Shown: in pieces, positions 27,122 to 35,392 of the stretch
Position numbering within the stretch: position 1 is the stretch's first letter
Layout: each line of letters opens with the position of its first letter
Assembly (NCBI RefSeq): GCF_028368935.1
Contig: NZ_JAQNDK010000004.1
Location: 1,488,001 to 1,552,000 of the forward strand
DNA from: Sorangium aterium
GTDB lineage: Bacteria > Myxococcota_A > Polyangia > Polyangiales > Polyangiaceae
DNA length: 64,000 nt
Direction of reading: 5' to 3'
Made by a program: the position numbers and the translations under genes
Notes under the pieces: generated by a model
What the model was told of the DNA's origin: nothing
The model's database searches: none
Seen by the model: the letters and a program-made list of their open reading frames with translations, nothing else

Positions 27122-28093
27122 ATGACCGACAAGAAGCAAGGAGCACCTTCGTCCAGCTCGACCCCTACCCGTCGCCAGGTGCTGAAGCAGGCGGTGGGCC
27201 TCGGCGCGGGGCTCGCCGCCACGAGCTTGCTCGGTGGCGAGGCGTCGGCGGCGCCGCGCATCCGCTCCGGGACGTTCACGACGAGCGACGGGGTCGCCCT
27301 CAACTACCTGGAGGCGGGGAGGGGGAGGCCGCTGCTGCTCCTGCACGGGTGGTCCCAGTCGGCCGCGCTGTACAGGGCGCAGATCCTCGCCTTCTCGCGG
27401 CACCACCATGTCTTCGCGCTCGACTGGCGCGGACATGGCGAGTCGGAGAAGCCCGAGCGCGGCTACCGCGTGGCCCGCTTCAGCAGGGATCTTTACGAAT
27501 TCATCCACGGGATGAGGTTCAAGCACCTCTCCGTGCTCGGTCACTCGATGGGGTGCGGCGCGCTCTACAGCTACTGGGACAACTACGGGGGTTGCGACCT
27601 GGACCGCCTGATCCTCGTCGACGTGGGCCCGGCGATGACGGCGTGGCCCGACTGGTCCGCGGAAGAGGCGGTCGAGGCGGGGGCCCTGTTCACCCCGCAG
27701 TCGCTCCACGAGACGGCGGCCGCGCTGCGCGGGCCCGACGGGATCGCCACGACCTACGGGCTCGTGGCCACCATGTTCACCCCCGGCTACCCGGCGGATC
27801 AGCTCGCCCTGGTCGTCGAGCAGAACCTGAAGCTCCCGCGCGAGTACGCCGCCAAGCTGCTCGTGGACCAGGCCGAGCAGGACTGGAGGGACGTGATCCC
27901 GCGGATCGACGTGCCCACGCTCGTCGTCGGGGGAGAGGCGAGCATCTTCAACCCCATCTCCCAGCAGTGGGTCGCCGACCAGATCCCCGGCGCCGAGCTC
28001 ATCCTCTTCGGCGCGGACGAGGGGGGCAGCCACTTCATGTGGCTCGAGAACCCCGAGAAGTTCAACGAGGATGTCCTCGACTTCCTCGGCTGA
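27122..28093 (+). CDS. Tat-exported alpha/beta hydrolase
   Basis: 323 residues. A twin-arginine signal (TRRQVLKQAVGLGAGL, cleavage about residue 45) directs export. The mature part has oxyanion loop HGWSQ, nucleophile elbow GHSMG (Ser about 142), acid in the RIDVPTLVVGGEAS region and catalytic His near FGADEGGSHF. The family covers haloperoxidase-like, epoxide- and ester-hydrolysing enzymes; the substrate is unknown. The ATG at 27122 is the only start that retains the signal. Confidence 0.87.
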   Translation: MTDKKQGAPSSSSTPTRRQVLKQAVGLGAGLAATSLLGGEASAAPRIRSGTFTTSDGVALNYLEAGRGRPLLLLHGWSQSAALYRAQILAFSRHHHVFALDWRGHGESEKPERGYRVARFSRDLYEFIHGMRFKHLSVLGHSMGCGALYSYWDNYGGCDLDRLILVDVGPAMTAWPDWSAEEAVEAGALFTPQSLHETAAALRGPDGIATTYGLVATMFTPGYPADQLALVVEQNLKLPREYAAKLLVDQAEQDWRDVIPRIDVPTLVVGGEASIFNPISQQWVADQIPGAELILFGADEGGSHFMWLENPEKFNEDVLDFLG

Positions 28094-28172
28094 GCTGCAC
28101 CGCCCTTGAGCAGCCGTCGCGCGGGGTTGCGCGGCGATACCTGGCTTCGCTGTCGATACGATGACGCGGCGC

Positions 28173-28604
28173 CTACTTCTTTTTTCTGCTCGACCAGCTC
28201 TCGATCGGCAGGCCCTGAAATCGTTGAAAGTCTCGAATGTTCGCCGTTACCAAGATCAAGTCGTTGCTCTTCGCGATGGCGGCGCTCTGCCCGTCCACGA
28301 ACGGTGCCGGCGTTCCCTTCGCATCGAGCCGAGCGCGCTCGTCGGCATGCCATGCCGAGGCCGCGGCGTCGTATGGCAAGATGGGAAAAGACACGTAGAC
28401 GACCTCGCGCAGGTACGCCTCCAGCGCTGTGCGCCGCTTGCCTGAGGGCAGGAGCCGACAGCCGTACCACAGCTCGTGCCATACGGGGGCGGCGAGCGCA
28501 CTCTCGTGCGCGTGGGCCTCGATCTTCGCGAGCATCGCCTCGTCGGGAACCTTCTTCATCGGCTCCGAGATCGTGGAGGTGTCGAGCAAGAAGCGCGGGC
28601 TCAC
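28173..28604 (-). CDS. PIN-domain toxin, VapC-like
   Basis: 143 residues. Acidic residues of the PIN nuclease site are present: D8 in LLDTSTISE, E44 in WHELWYG, D104 in FVDGQSAAIA and D123 in TANIRDFQRF. The family cleaves RNA, often tRNA. The GTG start overlaps the antitoxin stop by 4 nt (GTGA), so synthesis is coupled. Confidence 0.9.
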   Translation of the reverse strand: MSPRFLLDTSTISEPMKKVPDEAMLAKIEAHAHESALAAPVWHELWYGCRLLPSGKRRTALEAYLREVVYVSFPILPYDAAASAWHADERARLDAKGTPAPFVDGQSAAIAKSNDLILVTANIRDFQRFQGLPIESWSSRKKK

Positions 28605-28879
28605 AGCTTGACCTGTCGACCCGGTGAACGGTCGCGAACGGACGCGGCGAAGTCGCGCTCCAGGCCCACCTCCTCAAGGACGTGCCGCTTTCGGAACACG
28701 CGGTACACGTCGCCGAAGCTCGGTCGATCCGAGCGCAGCCGCTCGAACTCCTCCCGGGACAGGACGACCGCCACGGGGCGACCTCGCCGGGTGAGCTCGA
28801 CGACTTCACCCGCTTCCGCTTGCTCGATGATGGAGGGGAGATTGGCCCGAGCTTCTGCGACGGAGTAGCGATGCGCCAT
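28601..28879 (-). CDS. Phd/YefM family antitoxin
   Basis: 92 residues: MAHRYSVAEARANLPSIIEQ and VELTRRGRPVAVVLSREEFERL are the Phd/YefM DNA-binding fold; the C-terminal part (FRKRHVLEEVGLERDF) would bind the toxin. It precedes the PIN toxin with a 4-nt overlap. The palindrome at 28887-28906, 8 bp upstream of its start, is the probable operator. Confidence 0.9.
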   Translation of the reverse strand: MAHRYSVAEARANLPSIIEQAEAGEVVELTRRGRPVAVVLSREEFERLRSDRPSFGDVYRVFRKRHVLEEVGLERDFAASVRDRSPGRQVKL

Positions 28880-29191
28880 TCAATAGATGTACACCAACAT
28901 GTACATTCGTGCAACCTGGCGGGACGGCTCTGGTCCACCCTCGGGTCGCGCAGCTCGGCGGCAGGACCGGACCGGTCTTGGCGCCGGAGCACTCCCTCCG
29001 ACGATCCCGTCGACTATAGGTGGCTCGCGACCAACGAGTCGGCACAGCGGTCCACGTGCGTCTGCTGTCAGCCTGCATGCGCGTGCTGCCATACAGGAGA
29101 TGGCGGCGGCTGTGCGATTCGCGTCGCCACACGTCGCGAGCGCCGGCCGTTGCCCCAGCGATCCGAGCCTGGTACGGGTAGGGTGGCTGCC
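28880..29191. other. Intergenic region, toxin-antitoxin promoter
   Basis: 312 bp between divergent genes. Besides the operator palindrome, no gene is seen; the part from 28920 is GC-rich and featureless. Confidence 0.5.
28887..28906. promoter_or_regulatory. Operator palindrome of the toxin-antitoxin operon
   Basis: Perfect ATGTACA-(6)-TGTACAT inverted repeat directly upstream of the antitoxin start; AT-rich against the local background. It fits conditional autoregulation by the antitoxin-toxin complex. Confidence 0.65.
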
Positions 29192-29545
29192 ATGAGCTGG
29201 ACCGAGGATGACCAGAGCAGGCTCGACCGCCTCCGTGACAGGGAGCTTTCCGGCACGCTGACGCAGCCCGAACAGGAGGAGCTCGCGGCGCTGATGGCGC
29301 GGATCGAGGCGGAGGAGGCCGCGATGCTTGCCCCGGAGATGGCTCGGCTGCGAGCCGAGGCTGGCGACCTGGCGGCCGAGCTGGCCAGCGTCGAGGGCGA
29401 GAACGAGCAGCTGGCCCAGCTCATGGCACAGCAACAGGCCCTCGTGACCGACACGCGCAGATTCCTCGAAGAGTTCGAGCGGCGCCGCGCGTCCATCCTC
29501 GACGGACTTGCCCGCGTCGCCGGCGAGCCGCTGCCCGCTGCATGA
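29192..29545 (+). CDS. Coiled-coil protein paired with HNH gene
   Basis: 117 residues, almost entirely helical: a LTQPEQEELAALMARIEAEE region followed by heptads to the C-terminus. There is no signal peptide. The next gene starts immediately after its stop. Pairs of such a coiled-coil protein and a small HNH protein recur in cyanobacteria and myxobacteria in my recollection. Function unknown. Confidence 0.68.
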   Translation: MSWTEDDQSRLDRLRDRELSGTLTQPEQEELAALMARIEAEEAAMLAPEMARLRAEAGDLAAELASVEGENEQLAQLMAQQQALVTDTRRFLEEFERRRASILDGLARVAGEPLPAA

Positions 29546-29770
29546 ATGGCCGTCTCGACTGAAGCGCGCGCAATCGTGCGGGCCGCCTTCGGTGGACGGT
29601 GTGGTTACTGCGGCGTTTCCGAAACGTCGGTGGGGGGCGAGCTGGAGATTGATCAGTTCTACCCGCTTGCTGCGGGCGGCTCCGACGACATCGGGCCGCG
29701 CGCGGCAGAAGCCCAGGTCGTCGTGCGGGGAGACCTTGTGACAGAGGGTCCGGGAGAGATACACGATTGA
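29546..29770 (+). pseudogene. Truncated HNH endonuclease
   Basis: The frame begins like an intact HNH gene: VRAAFGGRCGYCGVSE with the first zinc Cys pair, then LEIDQFYPLAAGGSDDI. The catalytic His of the usual IDHF is Gln here. After GSDDI the homology ends and unrelated residues lead to a stop, so the second Cys pair and the distal motif are missing. The gene should be dead as a nuclease. Confidence 0.68.
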
Positions 29771-29884
29771 CCGCGGGCACAGCAATCCAATCAACGCCTC
29801 CCCGTAGTTCGAGCCGACGCGACCGCTGCGCCCGTCCCGGCGCCGCCGCTGCCCCATTGGACATCCGGTGAGGGAGCGGGCATC

Positions 29885-30646
29885 GTGGCGGCCATGAAGG
29901 TCTTCGTTACGGGGGGCTCGGGGTTCATCGGAGGCCATCTCATCGAGGGGCTCGTGCGCGCCGGTCACGAGGTGAGCGCGCTGGCGCGCTCGCCAAGGAG
30001 CGCCGACGTCGTGCGACGTCATGGCGCGACGCCGGTCGCGGCCGACCTCGGGACGCTGAAGGGTGAGGACCTCGCAGGCGCCGAGGCCGCGGTGCACTGC
30101 GCAGCGTATGTCGAGGAGTGGGGGACGCGCGCGCAGTTCTGGGAGGGCAACGTGGAGGGGACGGCGCGGGTGCTCGACGCGGCGCGGGCCGCCGGTGTGC
30201 GCCGGTTCGTCCACGTCGGCACCGAGGCGGCGCTCTTCGATGGCCATGATCTCATCGCTATCGACGAGACGCACCCCTATCCCGAGAGGCAACGCTTCCT
30301 GTACTCGGAGACGAAGGCAGAGGCGGAGCGGCGCGTGCTCGCGGCGAACGAACCCGGCGGCATGACCACCGTCTCCATTCGCCCGCGCCTCGTCTGGGGT
30401 CCAAGGGATGCGACGGTGCTGCCCGTCGTGCTGCGCATGGCGCGGGAGGGGAGCTTCGCGTGGCTCGACGGCGGCGGCGCGCGCACGTCGACGACGCACG
30501 TCGCGAATCGTGGCCGATGCCGGGCTGTTTTCAGCCGCCGTTTGCGCGGGCTGGGAGTGACGGCTCGGTACCCGCCGTGCGTTCATTGCGCACGAGCGCC
30601 GCGGCGCTGCGCAAACAGCCAGCGCCAGGTCGCATCCTCGGCGTAG
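29885..30646 (+). pseudogene. NAD-dependent epimerase/dehydratase, 3'-truncated
   Basis: The first 205 codons are a typical extended SDR: VTGGSGFIGGHL, a VHCAAYVEEWG loop, and YSETKAEAERRV carrying the YxxxK catalytic pair, then IRPRLVWGPRD. Homology stops at about 30508 (TTHVAN), where family members continue with roughly 110 more residues forming the substrate domain. The rest of the frame (RGRCRAVFSRRL...) reads antisense into the convergent esterase gene. GGGAG 8 nt upstream supports GTG 29885. Probably a relic, though a cofactor-binding stub could be expressed. Confidence 0.7.
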
Positions 30647-31470
30647 ACATCGATGAACACGGCGTGCCCGCCGCGCGCGAACTCGGTGAGCGTGAGCGCC
30701 TCGTCCGCGGACGCGTCGGTGCCGGGACGCCAGACGACCTCGCCGCCATCGAACACCGCGGTCGAATCGGACCCCGGCGGATAGCTCAGCATCGGATTGC
30801 CGGTCGGGGCACCCCGCAGCGCCGCGATGGCGGACGCCCAGGTCGCGGACATGTAGTTCGGCACGATCTCGTCGTCGAAGGCGTGGAACGCGCGCACCGG
30901 CAGCGTGCGCAGGCCCGCCGCTAGCTCACCCGTCTGCGGGCAAGCGCCGCAGATAGGGAGCGCCGCCGCCAGCCGCTCCGGATGGATAGCGGCGTAGCGC
31001 CAGGTTCCGCATCCACCCATGCTCGGACCGGTGACATAGATGCGGTCGCGATCGATCTCGTGCGTTGCGAGCAGATGGTCGAGGAAAGCGTCGATCTTCG
31101 CCGGGTCCCATTCGCCGGGCGACTGCGGTGCGGCGATCAGCGCGCCGGCGTCGACGAGCGGGGACGACATGCCGAACAGGCGCGCGCGCGCCAGATAACG
31201 CAGCGGGGGCAGGCGGTGGATGATGGCGCGCGGGTGCGTACCATCACCGCGGCTGCCCCCGCCGTGCAGCACGAGCAGGAGCGGGCGCGGCCCCGGCTCC
31301 GGCGGCACGTACTCGACATATCCGTAGGGCGACGCCGTCGACCCGATCGGATGCGCCTGCATCATCAGGGCAGGGATCACGTAGCGCAGCGCGAGCAGCG
31401 CGAGCCCCGTCGCCGCGACGACGGCCTGCGTCGCCCTCCTCGCGCGGCGAGCCCAGCGCGGTCCTGACAC
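30583..31470 (-). CDS. Esterase / PHB-depolymerase-like hydrolase
   Basis: About 295 residues from GTG 31470. An N-terminal hydrophobic helix (QAVVAATGLALLALRYVIPAL) is a signal anchor. The hydrolase part shows LLLVLHGGGSRGDG (oxyanion loop), nucleophile motif GPSMGGCGTW, and a C-terminal GGHAVF with the likely catalytic His; an FDDEIV segment offers the Asp. The family hydrolyses esters or polyesters. The frame is open to 31797, but upstream codons run through the repeat at 31584-31670, so the later start is preferred. Confidence 0.8.
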   Translation of the reverse strand: MSGPRWARRARRATQAVVAATGLALLALRYVIPALMMQAHPIGSTASPYGYVEYVPPEPGPRPLLLVLHGGGSRGDGTHPRAIIHRLPPLRYLARARLFGMSSPLVDAGALIAAPQSPGEWDPAKIDAFLDHLLATHEIDRDRIYVTGPSMGGCGTWRYAAIHPERLAAALPICGACPQTGELAAGLRTLPVRAFHAFDDEIVPNYMSATWASAIAALRGAPTGNPMLSYPPGSDSTAVFDGGEVVWRPGTDASADEALTLTEFARGGHAVFIDVYAEDATWRWLFAQRRGARAQ

Positions 31471-31926
31471 GCGGCCGAGCCTACACTGCGCCGAGCATGG
31501 GGACCACAGCGTGCTGCGCTCCTTCCGGCGCGAGCGTAGCTCGCCCACGGGGGGTGGTGTACTTTGGCCGAAGGTGGCGTCTTTTGAACCGCCAAGTCGC
31601 CAGAAGACGCCAAGAAAAACATAAAATCCTGGCGTCTTCTGGCGTCTTCTGGCGTCCTTGGCGGTTCCATCATTCCGGCAGGGCAGGGTAAGTACCCCAC
31701 CACCCGCCCCGGATGCCCAGCAGCTCGCGTCCGGCCGCCCGGCTGCTTGCCAGGCGCGCCGCGCGCGGCGAGGGAGCGTGCCAGTGCCTCGGCGCACTCA
31801 CGCCTGCGAGGTTTGCTGGTAGAGTGACGTTCTCATGCCGCGATCACCGGCACGATGAAGCCCCGCCGCCCGGCGCTGCATGAGCGCGCGGGCGACCCCG
31901 ACAGACGCTGAGCCGAGGAGATCCAC
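31471..31926. other. Divergent intergenic region with repeat
   Basis: 456 bp between the esterase and Rieske genes. The only notable feature is the inverted repeat at 31590-31672; the Rieske promoter must lie in 31680-31920. Confidence 0.5.
31590..31672. repeat. Intergenic inverted repeat of the GCCAAGACGCC type
   Basis: The left arm (GAACCGCCAAG, GCCAGAAGACGCCAAG) and the right arm (tandem TGGCGTCTTC units, then CTTGGCGGTTC) are inverted copies around an AT-rich centre. Similar GCCAAGACGCCAAG repeats occur between genes in many bacterial genomes in my recollection. Confidence 0.7.
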
Positions 31927-32850
31927 GTGAGCGCTCGAATTCCCCTGCAGCCTTTCCCCCGAGGCTGGTTCCAGGTCGCCACCTCGGACGAGCTGTCCAC
32001 GGGCGGGCCCATTCCGCTCCGCTGCTTCGGGCAGGATCTGGTGCTGTTCCGGACGCAGGACGGCGAGGCCCGGGTCCTCGACGCCCACTGCCCTCACATG
32101 GGCGCGCACCTCGGGGTGGGCGGCCGCGTCGAGCAGGGCGGCATCCGGTGCCCGTTCCACGGATGGGTGATCTCCGGCGAAGGGAAGTGCGTGCACATCC
32201 CTTATGCGGACACGATCCCGCCGAAAGCGAGGACCCGCGCCTGGGAGGTACGGGAGCTCGACGGCCTGATCCTTGTCCACCACGCGCTCGGCGGCGAGCC
32301 CCCCGCCTTCGAGATCCCGCCGCTCGCCGAGGCGCGCTCGACGGAGTGGTCCCCGAAGCTGACCAAGCGCTGGAGGGTCCGGACGCACATCCAGGAGAAC
32401 CTCGAGAACATCGTGGATCCAGCCCACTTCGTGACGGTGCACGGCATGCTGGTGCCGCCCCGGACCGAGATCGAGATCGAGGGCCATATCATCCGATCCA
32501 GGTCGGCGGTGAAGCAGAAGGGCCCGGGAGGGCAGGTGGTCGACGGCACGATCACCTGGGAAGGCCACGGCATGGGGTACGGGACGATCCGCTTCACCGG
32601 CATCGTCGAGCTCCTCTTCGTGAACACGGTCACCCCGATCGACGACGAGCTCGTCGACATCCGCGTCGCCTTCTGGCTGCGCAACGACGGCGCGCAGCGC
32701 CTCGGCCAGGCCCTGGCCGCGGAGGTCTGCCGGCAGATCGAGGAGGACATCCCCATCTGGGAGAACAAGATCTACCGCGCTCAGCCCGTCCTGTGCGCCG
32801 GGGAGAAAGGCATCATGACGTTCCGCAAGTGGAGCAGCCAGTTCCTCTGA
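31927..32850 (+). CDS. Rieske non-haem iron oxygenase
   Basis: 307 residues. The Rieske 2Fe-2S site is CPHMGAHLG...CPFHGW near residues 56-79. The mononuclear iron site is ENIVDPAHFVTVHG, matching the N/D-xx-D-xxHFxxVH pattern of the KshA / cholesterol-7-desaturase group. It would hydroxylate or desaturate a steroid-like or other hydrophobic substrate with electrons from a separate reductase, which is not in the window. GAGGAG upstream supports GTG 31927. Confidence 0.9.
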   Translation: MSARIPLQPFPRGWFQVATSDELSTGGPIPLRCFGQDLVLFRTQDGEARVLDAHCPHMGAHLGVGGRVEQGGIRCPFHGWVISGEGKCVHIPYADTIPPKARTRAWEVRELDGLILVHHALGGEPPAFEIPPLAEARSTEWSPKLTKRWRVRTHIQENLENIVDPAHFVTVHGMLVPPRTEIEIEGHIIRSRSAVKQKGPGGQVVDGTITWEGHGMGYGTIRFTGIVELLFVNTVTPIDDELVDIRVAFWLRNDGAQRLGQALAAEVCRQIEEDIPIWENKIYRAQPVLCAGEKGIMTFRKWSSQFL

Positions 32851-32873
32851 CGCGCGGGGCGCGGCGGCGGCCG

Positions 32874-33035
32874 CTATCCGAGCGGGGCCGGATCGGCCGG
32901 GAGCTGGTTCAAGGGACGCAGCACCTTGCCATCGAGGAAGGCGCGGATGTCCTCGACCGCCTGGCCGTGGAGGCTTCGCCAGTCGGCCATCCGGAGCGCC
33001 ACGCCCTGGTAGTCGTCGAGGATCGCCACGCGCAT
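32874..33035 (-). pseudogene. 2-hydroxyacid dehydrogenase with internal deletion
   Basis: A 53-codon frame joins the two ends of a D-3-phosphoglycerate-dehydrogenase-like gene: MRVAILDDYQGVALRMADW is the N-terminus of that family, and QAVEDIRAFLDGKVLRPLN is its C-terminal helix. The roughly 270 residues between them, with the whole NAD domain, are absent and the frame is kept. It is a dead remnant, or at most a micro-protein. Confidence 0.7.
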
Positions 33036-33136
33036 GGGTGCTGCCTCTCGCATCTCGGGTGAGCTCGACTTCTAGCCGATCCCGATGTCCTCTGTTCCGG
33101 ATCCCTCCGCGAGGGCAGACTGAGGCAGGTCCCCGC

Positions 33137-34642
33137 GTGCTCGTGCCCGCCCCCAGATCGCCCCTCTCCGGCGTCGGCGTCGTCGGCGTCGGATTCCGCC
33201 CCGAGCTCGCCGCCGACTTGCTGTCCGCGCCCGGCGCCGTGGATTTCGTCGAGGTCGTGGCCGAGGCCTGCTTCGCGAGCCCGGCCGCGCGGCGCGAGGC
33301 CTCGGCCATCGCGCGCATCTGGCCGGTGGTGCCACACGGCGTGAAGCTCTCGCTCGGCAGCGCCTCGGGCATCGACATGGACCGCGCGCGCCGCCTCGGG
33401 GCGCTCTGCCGGGAGCTCTCGGCCCCGGTCGTGAGCGAGCACGTCGCGTTCGTGCGCGGCGGCGGCCGGGAGATCGGCCACCTCACCGCCCTGCCGTACA
33501 CGCTCGAGGCGGCGCGCGCTGTCGCGCGGAACGTCGCCGCCGCCCGGCGAGCGCTCCCGGACATCCCCCTGTTGCTCGAGAACGCGGCGTGCACGCTGCG
33601 GTTCCCCGGCGACGCCCTCGGGGAGGGGGACTTCTACGCCGAGGTCGTCGACCGCACCGGGTGCGATCTGCTCCTCGACGTCGGCAATGTCTATGCGAAC
33701 GCCGTCAACGCCGGCGTCGATCCCGGGGAGCTCGTCGGTTCCTACCCGCTCGAGCGCGTGGCGATGATCCACATCGCCGGCGGCGTCGTGGAGCACGGCT
33801 TCTACTTCGACACGCATGCCCATCCGGTCCCCGCGCCGGTGTTCGCCCTGCTGGCCCAGGTCGTTGCTCGCACCGGGCCTCTCCCGATCCTCCTCGAGCG
33901 CGACGGCGACTTCCCGCCCTTCGCCGCGCTCGCGGCCGAGATAGCGACCGCGAGGGCGATCGCCCGGTCCGCGCCGTCCCGACCGACGTTGACCCGACCG
34001 ACGTTGGCCGAACCCACGTTGGCGCCGACCCGACCGGGGTTGCCTGCCTCTCGCGCCGCCTTGCCGCTGGCCGAACCCACGTTGGCGCCGACCCGACCGG
34101 GGTTGCCTGCCTCTCGCGCCTTGCTGAAAAATTCTGCCGACGCCTCCCCTCCATCGGCGTCGGCGCTCGCCGAGGTCCAGGCCCGCGTGGCCGAGCTGCT
34201 CACCTCACCCGTCGATCCGCCGCCGGAGGCCGTGCCTCCGTTCGACGCCGAGGACGTCGCCCGGTCGCGCGCGATCCTCCAGCGCAAGCGCGTCGACGAC
34301 GCGCTCCCGCTCTTGCCGCGGCTCTCGCCTCACCGCGAGGCGGTCGCGCGCCTAGGGGCCCGGTGTGTCGAGGCGTCGCCGCGGGCCCCGAGCCTCACGG
34401 CGGTCGCCGACGCGCTCCGCATCGCCGCGGCGGCGGTGGAGGACGCCCGGCTCGCGCCGGAGGCGATCGTCGACCGCCTGCTGCTCCGCGCCCGCTTCGT
34501 CGGGCCCGCGGGCGACGGGGGCGTCAAGCCCAGGTTCCTGCCCTTCATTCGGCGAGAGCGGCTGCCGGGAGGTCGGGTAGTCTGGGCGATCAAGGGGATG
34601 GGCTCGAGCGCCGAGGTCCGGCTGATCGAGCCGCGAAGGTAG
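33137..34642 (+). CDS. DUF692 family multinuclear iron oxygenase (MNIO)
   Basis: 501 residues. The N-terminal 280 residues are a TIM-barrel DUF692 domain: VGFRPELAADLL, VVSEHVAFVRG (His), LLLENAAC (Glu), LLLDVGNVYANA (Asp/Asn), MIHIAGG (His), FDTHAHPV (Asp, His) and LLERDGDFP (Glu). These are the residues that bind two or three irons in MbnB and TglH, which modify Cys or other residues of peptides. A repetitive linker (63-bp repeat) and a C-terminal helical domain (RVAELLTSP to the end) follow. Start chosen by AGGCAGG upstream of GTG 33137. First gene of the cluster running to 38995. Confidence 0.87.
   Translation: MLVPAPRSPLSGVGVVGVGFRPELAADLLSAPGAVDFVEVVAEACFASPAARREASAIARIWPVVPHGVKLSLGSASGIDMDRARRLGALCRELSAPVVSEHVAFVRGGGREIGHLTALPYTLEAARAVARNVAAARRALPDIPLLLENAACTLRFPGDALGEGDFYAEVVDRTGCDLLLDVGNVYANAVNAGVDPGELVGSYPLERVAMIHIAGGVVEHGFYFDTHAHPVPAPVFALLAQVVARTGPLPILLERDGDFPPFAALAAEIATARAIARSAPSRPTLTRPTLAEPTLAPTRPGLPASRAALPLAEPTLAPTRPGLPASRALLKNSADASPPSASALAEVQARVAELLTSPVDPPPEAVPPFDAEDVARSRAILQRKRVDDALPLLPRLSPHREAVARLGARCVEASPRAPSLTAVADALRIAAAAVEDARLAPEAIVDRLLLRARFVGPAGDGGVKPRFLPFIRRERLPGGRVVWAIKGMGSSAEVRLIEPRR
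34006..34131. repeat. 63-bp tandem duplication in DUF692 linker
   Basis: Two near-perfect 63-bp units (starts 34006 and 34069), each coding LAEPTLAPTRPGLPASRA plus three residues. The period is a multiple of three, so the reading frame is preserved. Confidence 0.85.
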
Positions 34643-34645
34643 ACC

Positions 34646-35392
34646 ATGAACGAGGGATCCATCGCCACGGGGAGCGCCGTCTCCAGGTTGCCGGCGCCGG
34701 TGCAGGCGCGGCTCGTCGAGCTCAAGGAGGGCCTGGAGCGGACGCTCGGTGAGGAGCTTTCGTGCCTGCTCGTGTACGGGAGCGCGGCGCGGGGCGGCTA
34801 CCGCGACGGGCAGAGCGACGTCGATCTGATGGTGGTGCTCGCGGAGGCCTCCCGCCAGAGCCTCGACGCGATCGCCAACGCGCTCCGGATCGCGCGCTAC
34901 GCGGCCCGCATCGAGGCGATGATCCTGACCGCCGCCGAGATCCCGCGGGCCGCGGACGTGTTCCCGCTGCTCTACGACGACATCCGCCGGTGCCACGTGC
35001 TCCTCTCCGGCCGCGACCCGTTCTCGGCGCTCGTGATCGACGGCAAGAACCGCCGCCTGCGCGTCGAGCAGGAGCTGCGCGAGGCGCAGATCCGCCTCCG
35101 GCGCGCGGTGGTGGACGGGATGGGCGCGGACGACGCCTTGAAGGGCGCGGTCTCCCGCAAGGTGAAGCAGATCCGCGGCCCGCTCCACGCCCTGCTCGGC
35201 CTGCACGGGATCGAGGGCGGCGACGATCTGGGCACGGTGCTCGCCGGATCGGGCAAGCTCCTCGGCGTCGACGTGGCCCCGCTGCAGCGCGTCCACGAGG
35301 CGCCGGGCGCGGCCTACGCGGCGCTGGCAGAGCTGCTCGCGCGCGCGGTCGACGACGTCGACCGGCTGGAGCACGAGGAGGCGGCGCGATGA
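34646..35392 (+). CDS. Nucleotidyltransferase domain protein
   Basis: 248 residues. The N-terminal third is a DNA-polymerase-beta-type minimal nucleotidyltransferase: LLVYGSAARGGYRDGQSDVDLMVVL, with the GS and DxD metal-binding pair. A helical C-terminal region (about 130-248) resembles the HEPN/KNTase helical part. It may transfer a nucleotide to a small molecule, RNA or protein. It starts 3 bp after the DUF692 stop, and its stop overlaps the next ATG (ATGA). Confidence 0.85.
   Translation: MNEGSIATGSAVSRLPAPVQARLVELKEGLERTLGEELSCLLVYGSAARGGYRDGQSDVDLMVVLAEASRQSLDAIANALRIARYAARIEAMILTAAEIPRAADVFPLLYDDIRRCHVLLSGRDPFSALVIDGKNRRLRVEQELREAQIRLRRAVVDGMGADDALKGAVSRKVKQIRGPLHALLGLHGIEGGDDLGTVLAGSGKLLGVDVAPLQRVHEAPGAAYAALAELLARAVDDVDRLEHEEAAR

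Noticed and set aside
28880-30586. 568-codon minus frame across the HNH and epimerase genes
   Set aside because: Antisense to genes with clear motifs; composition typical of a shadow frame.
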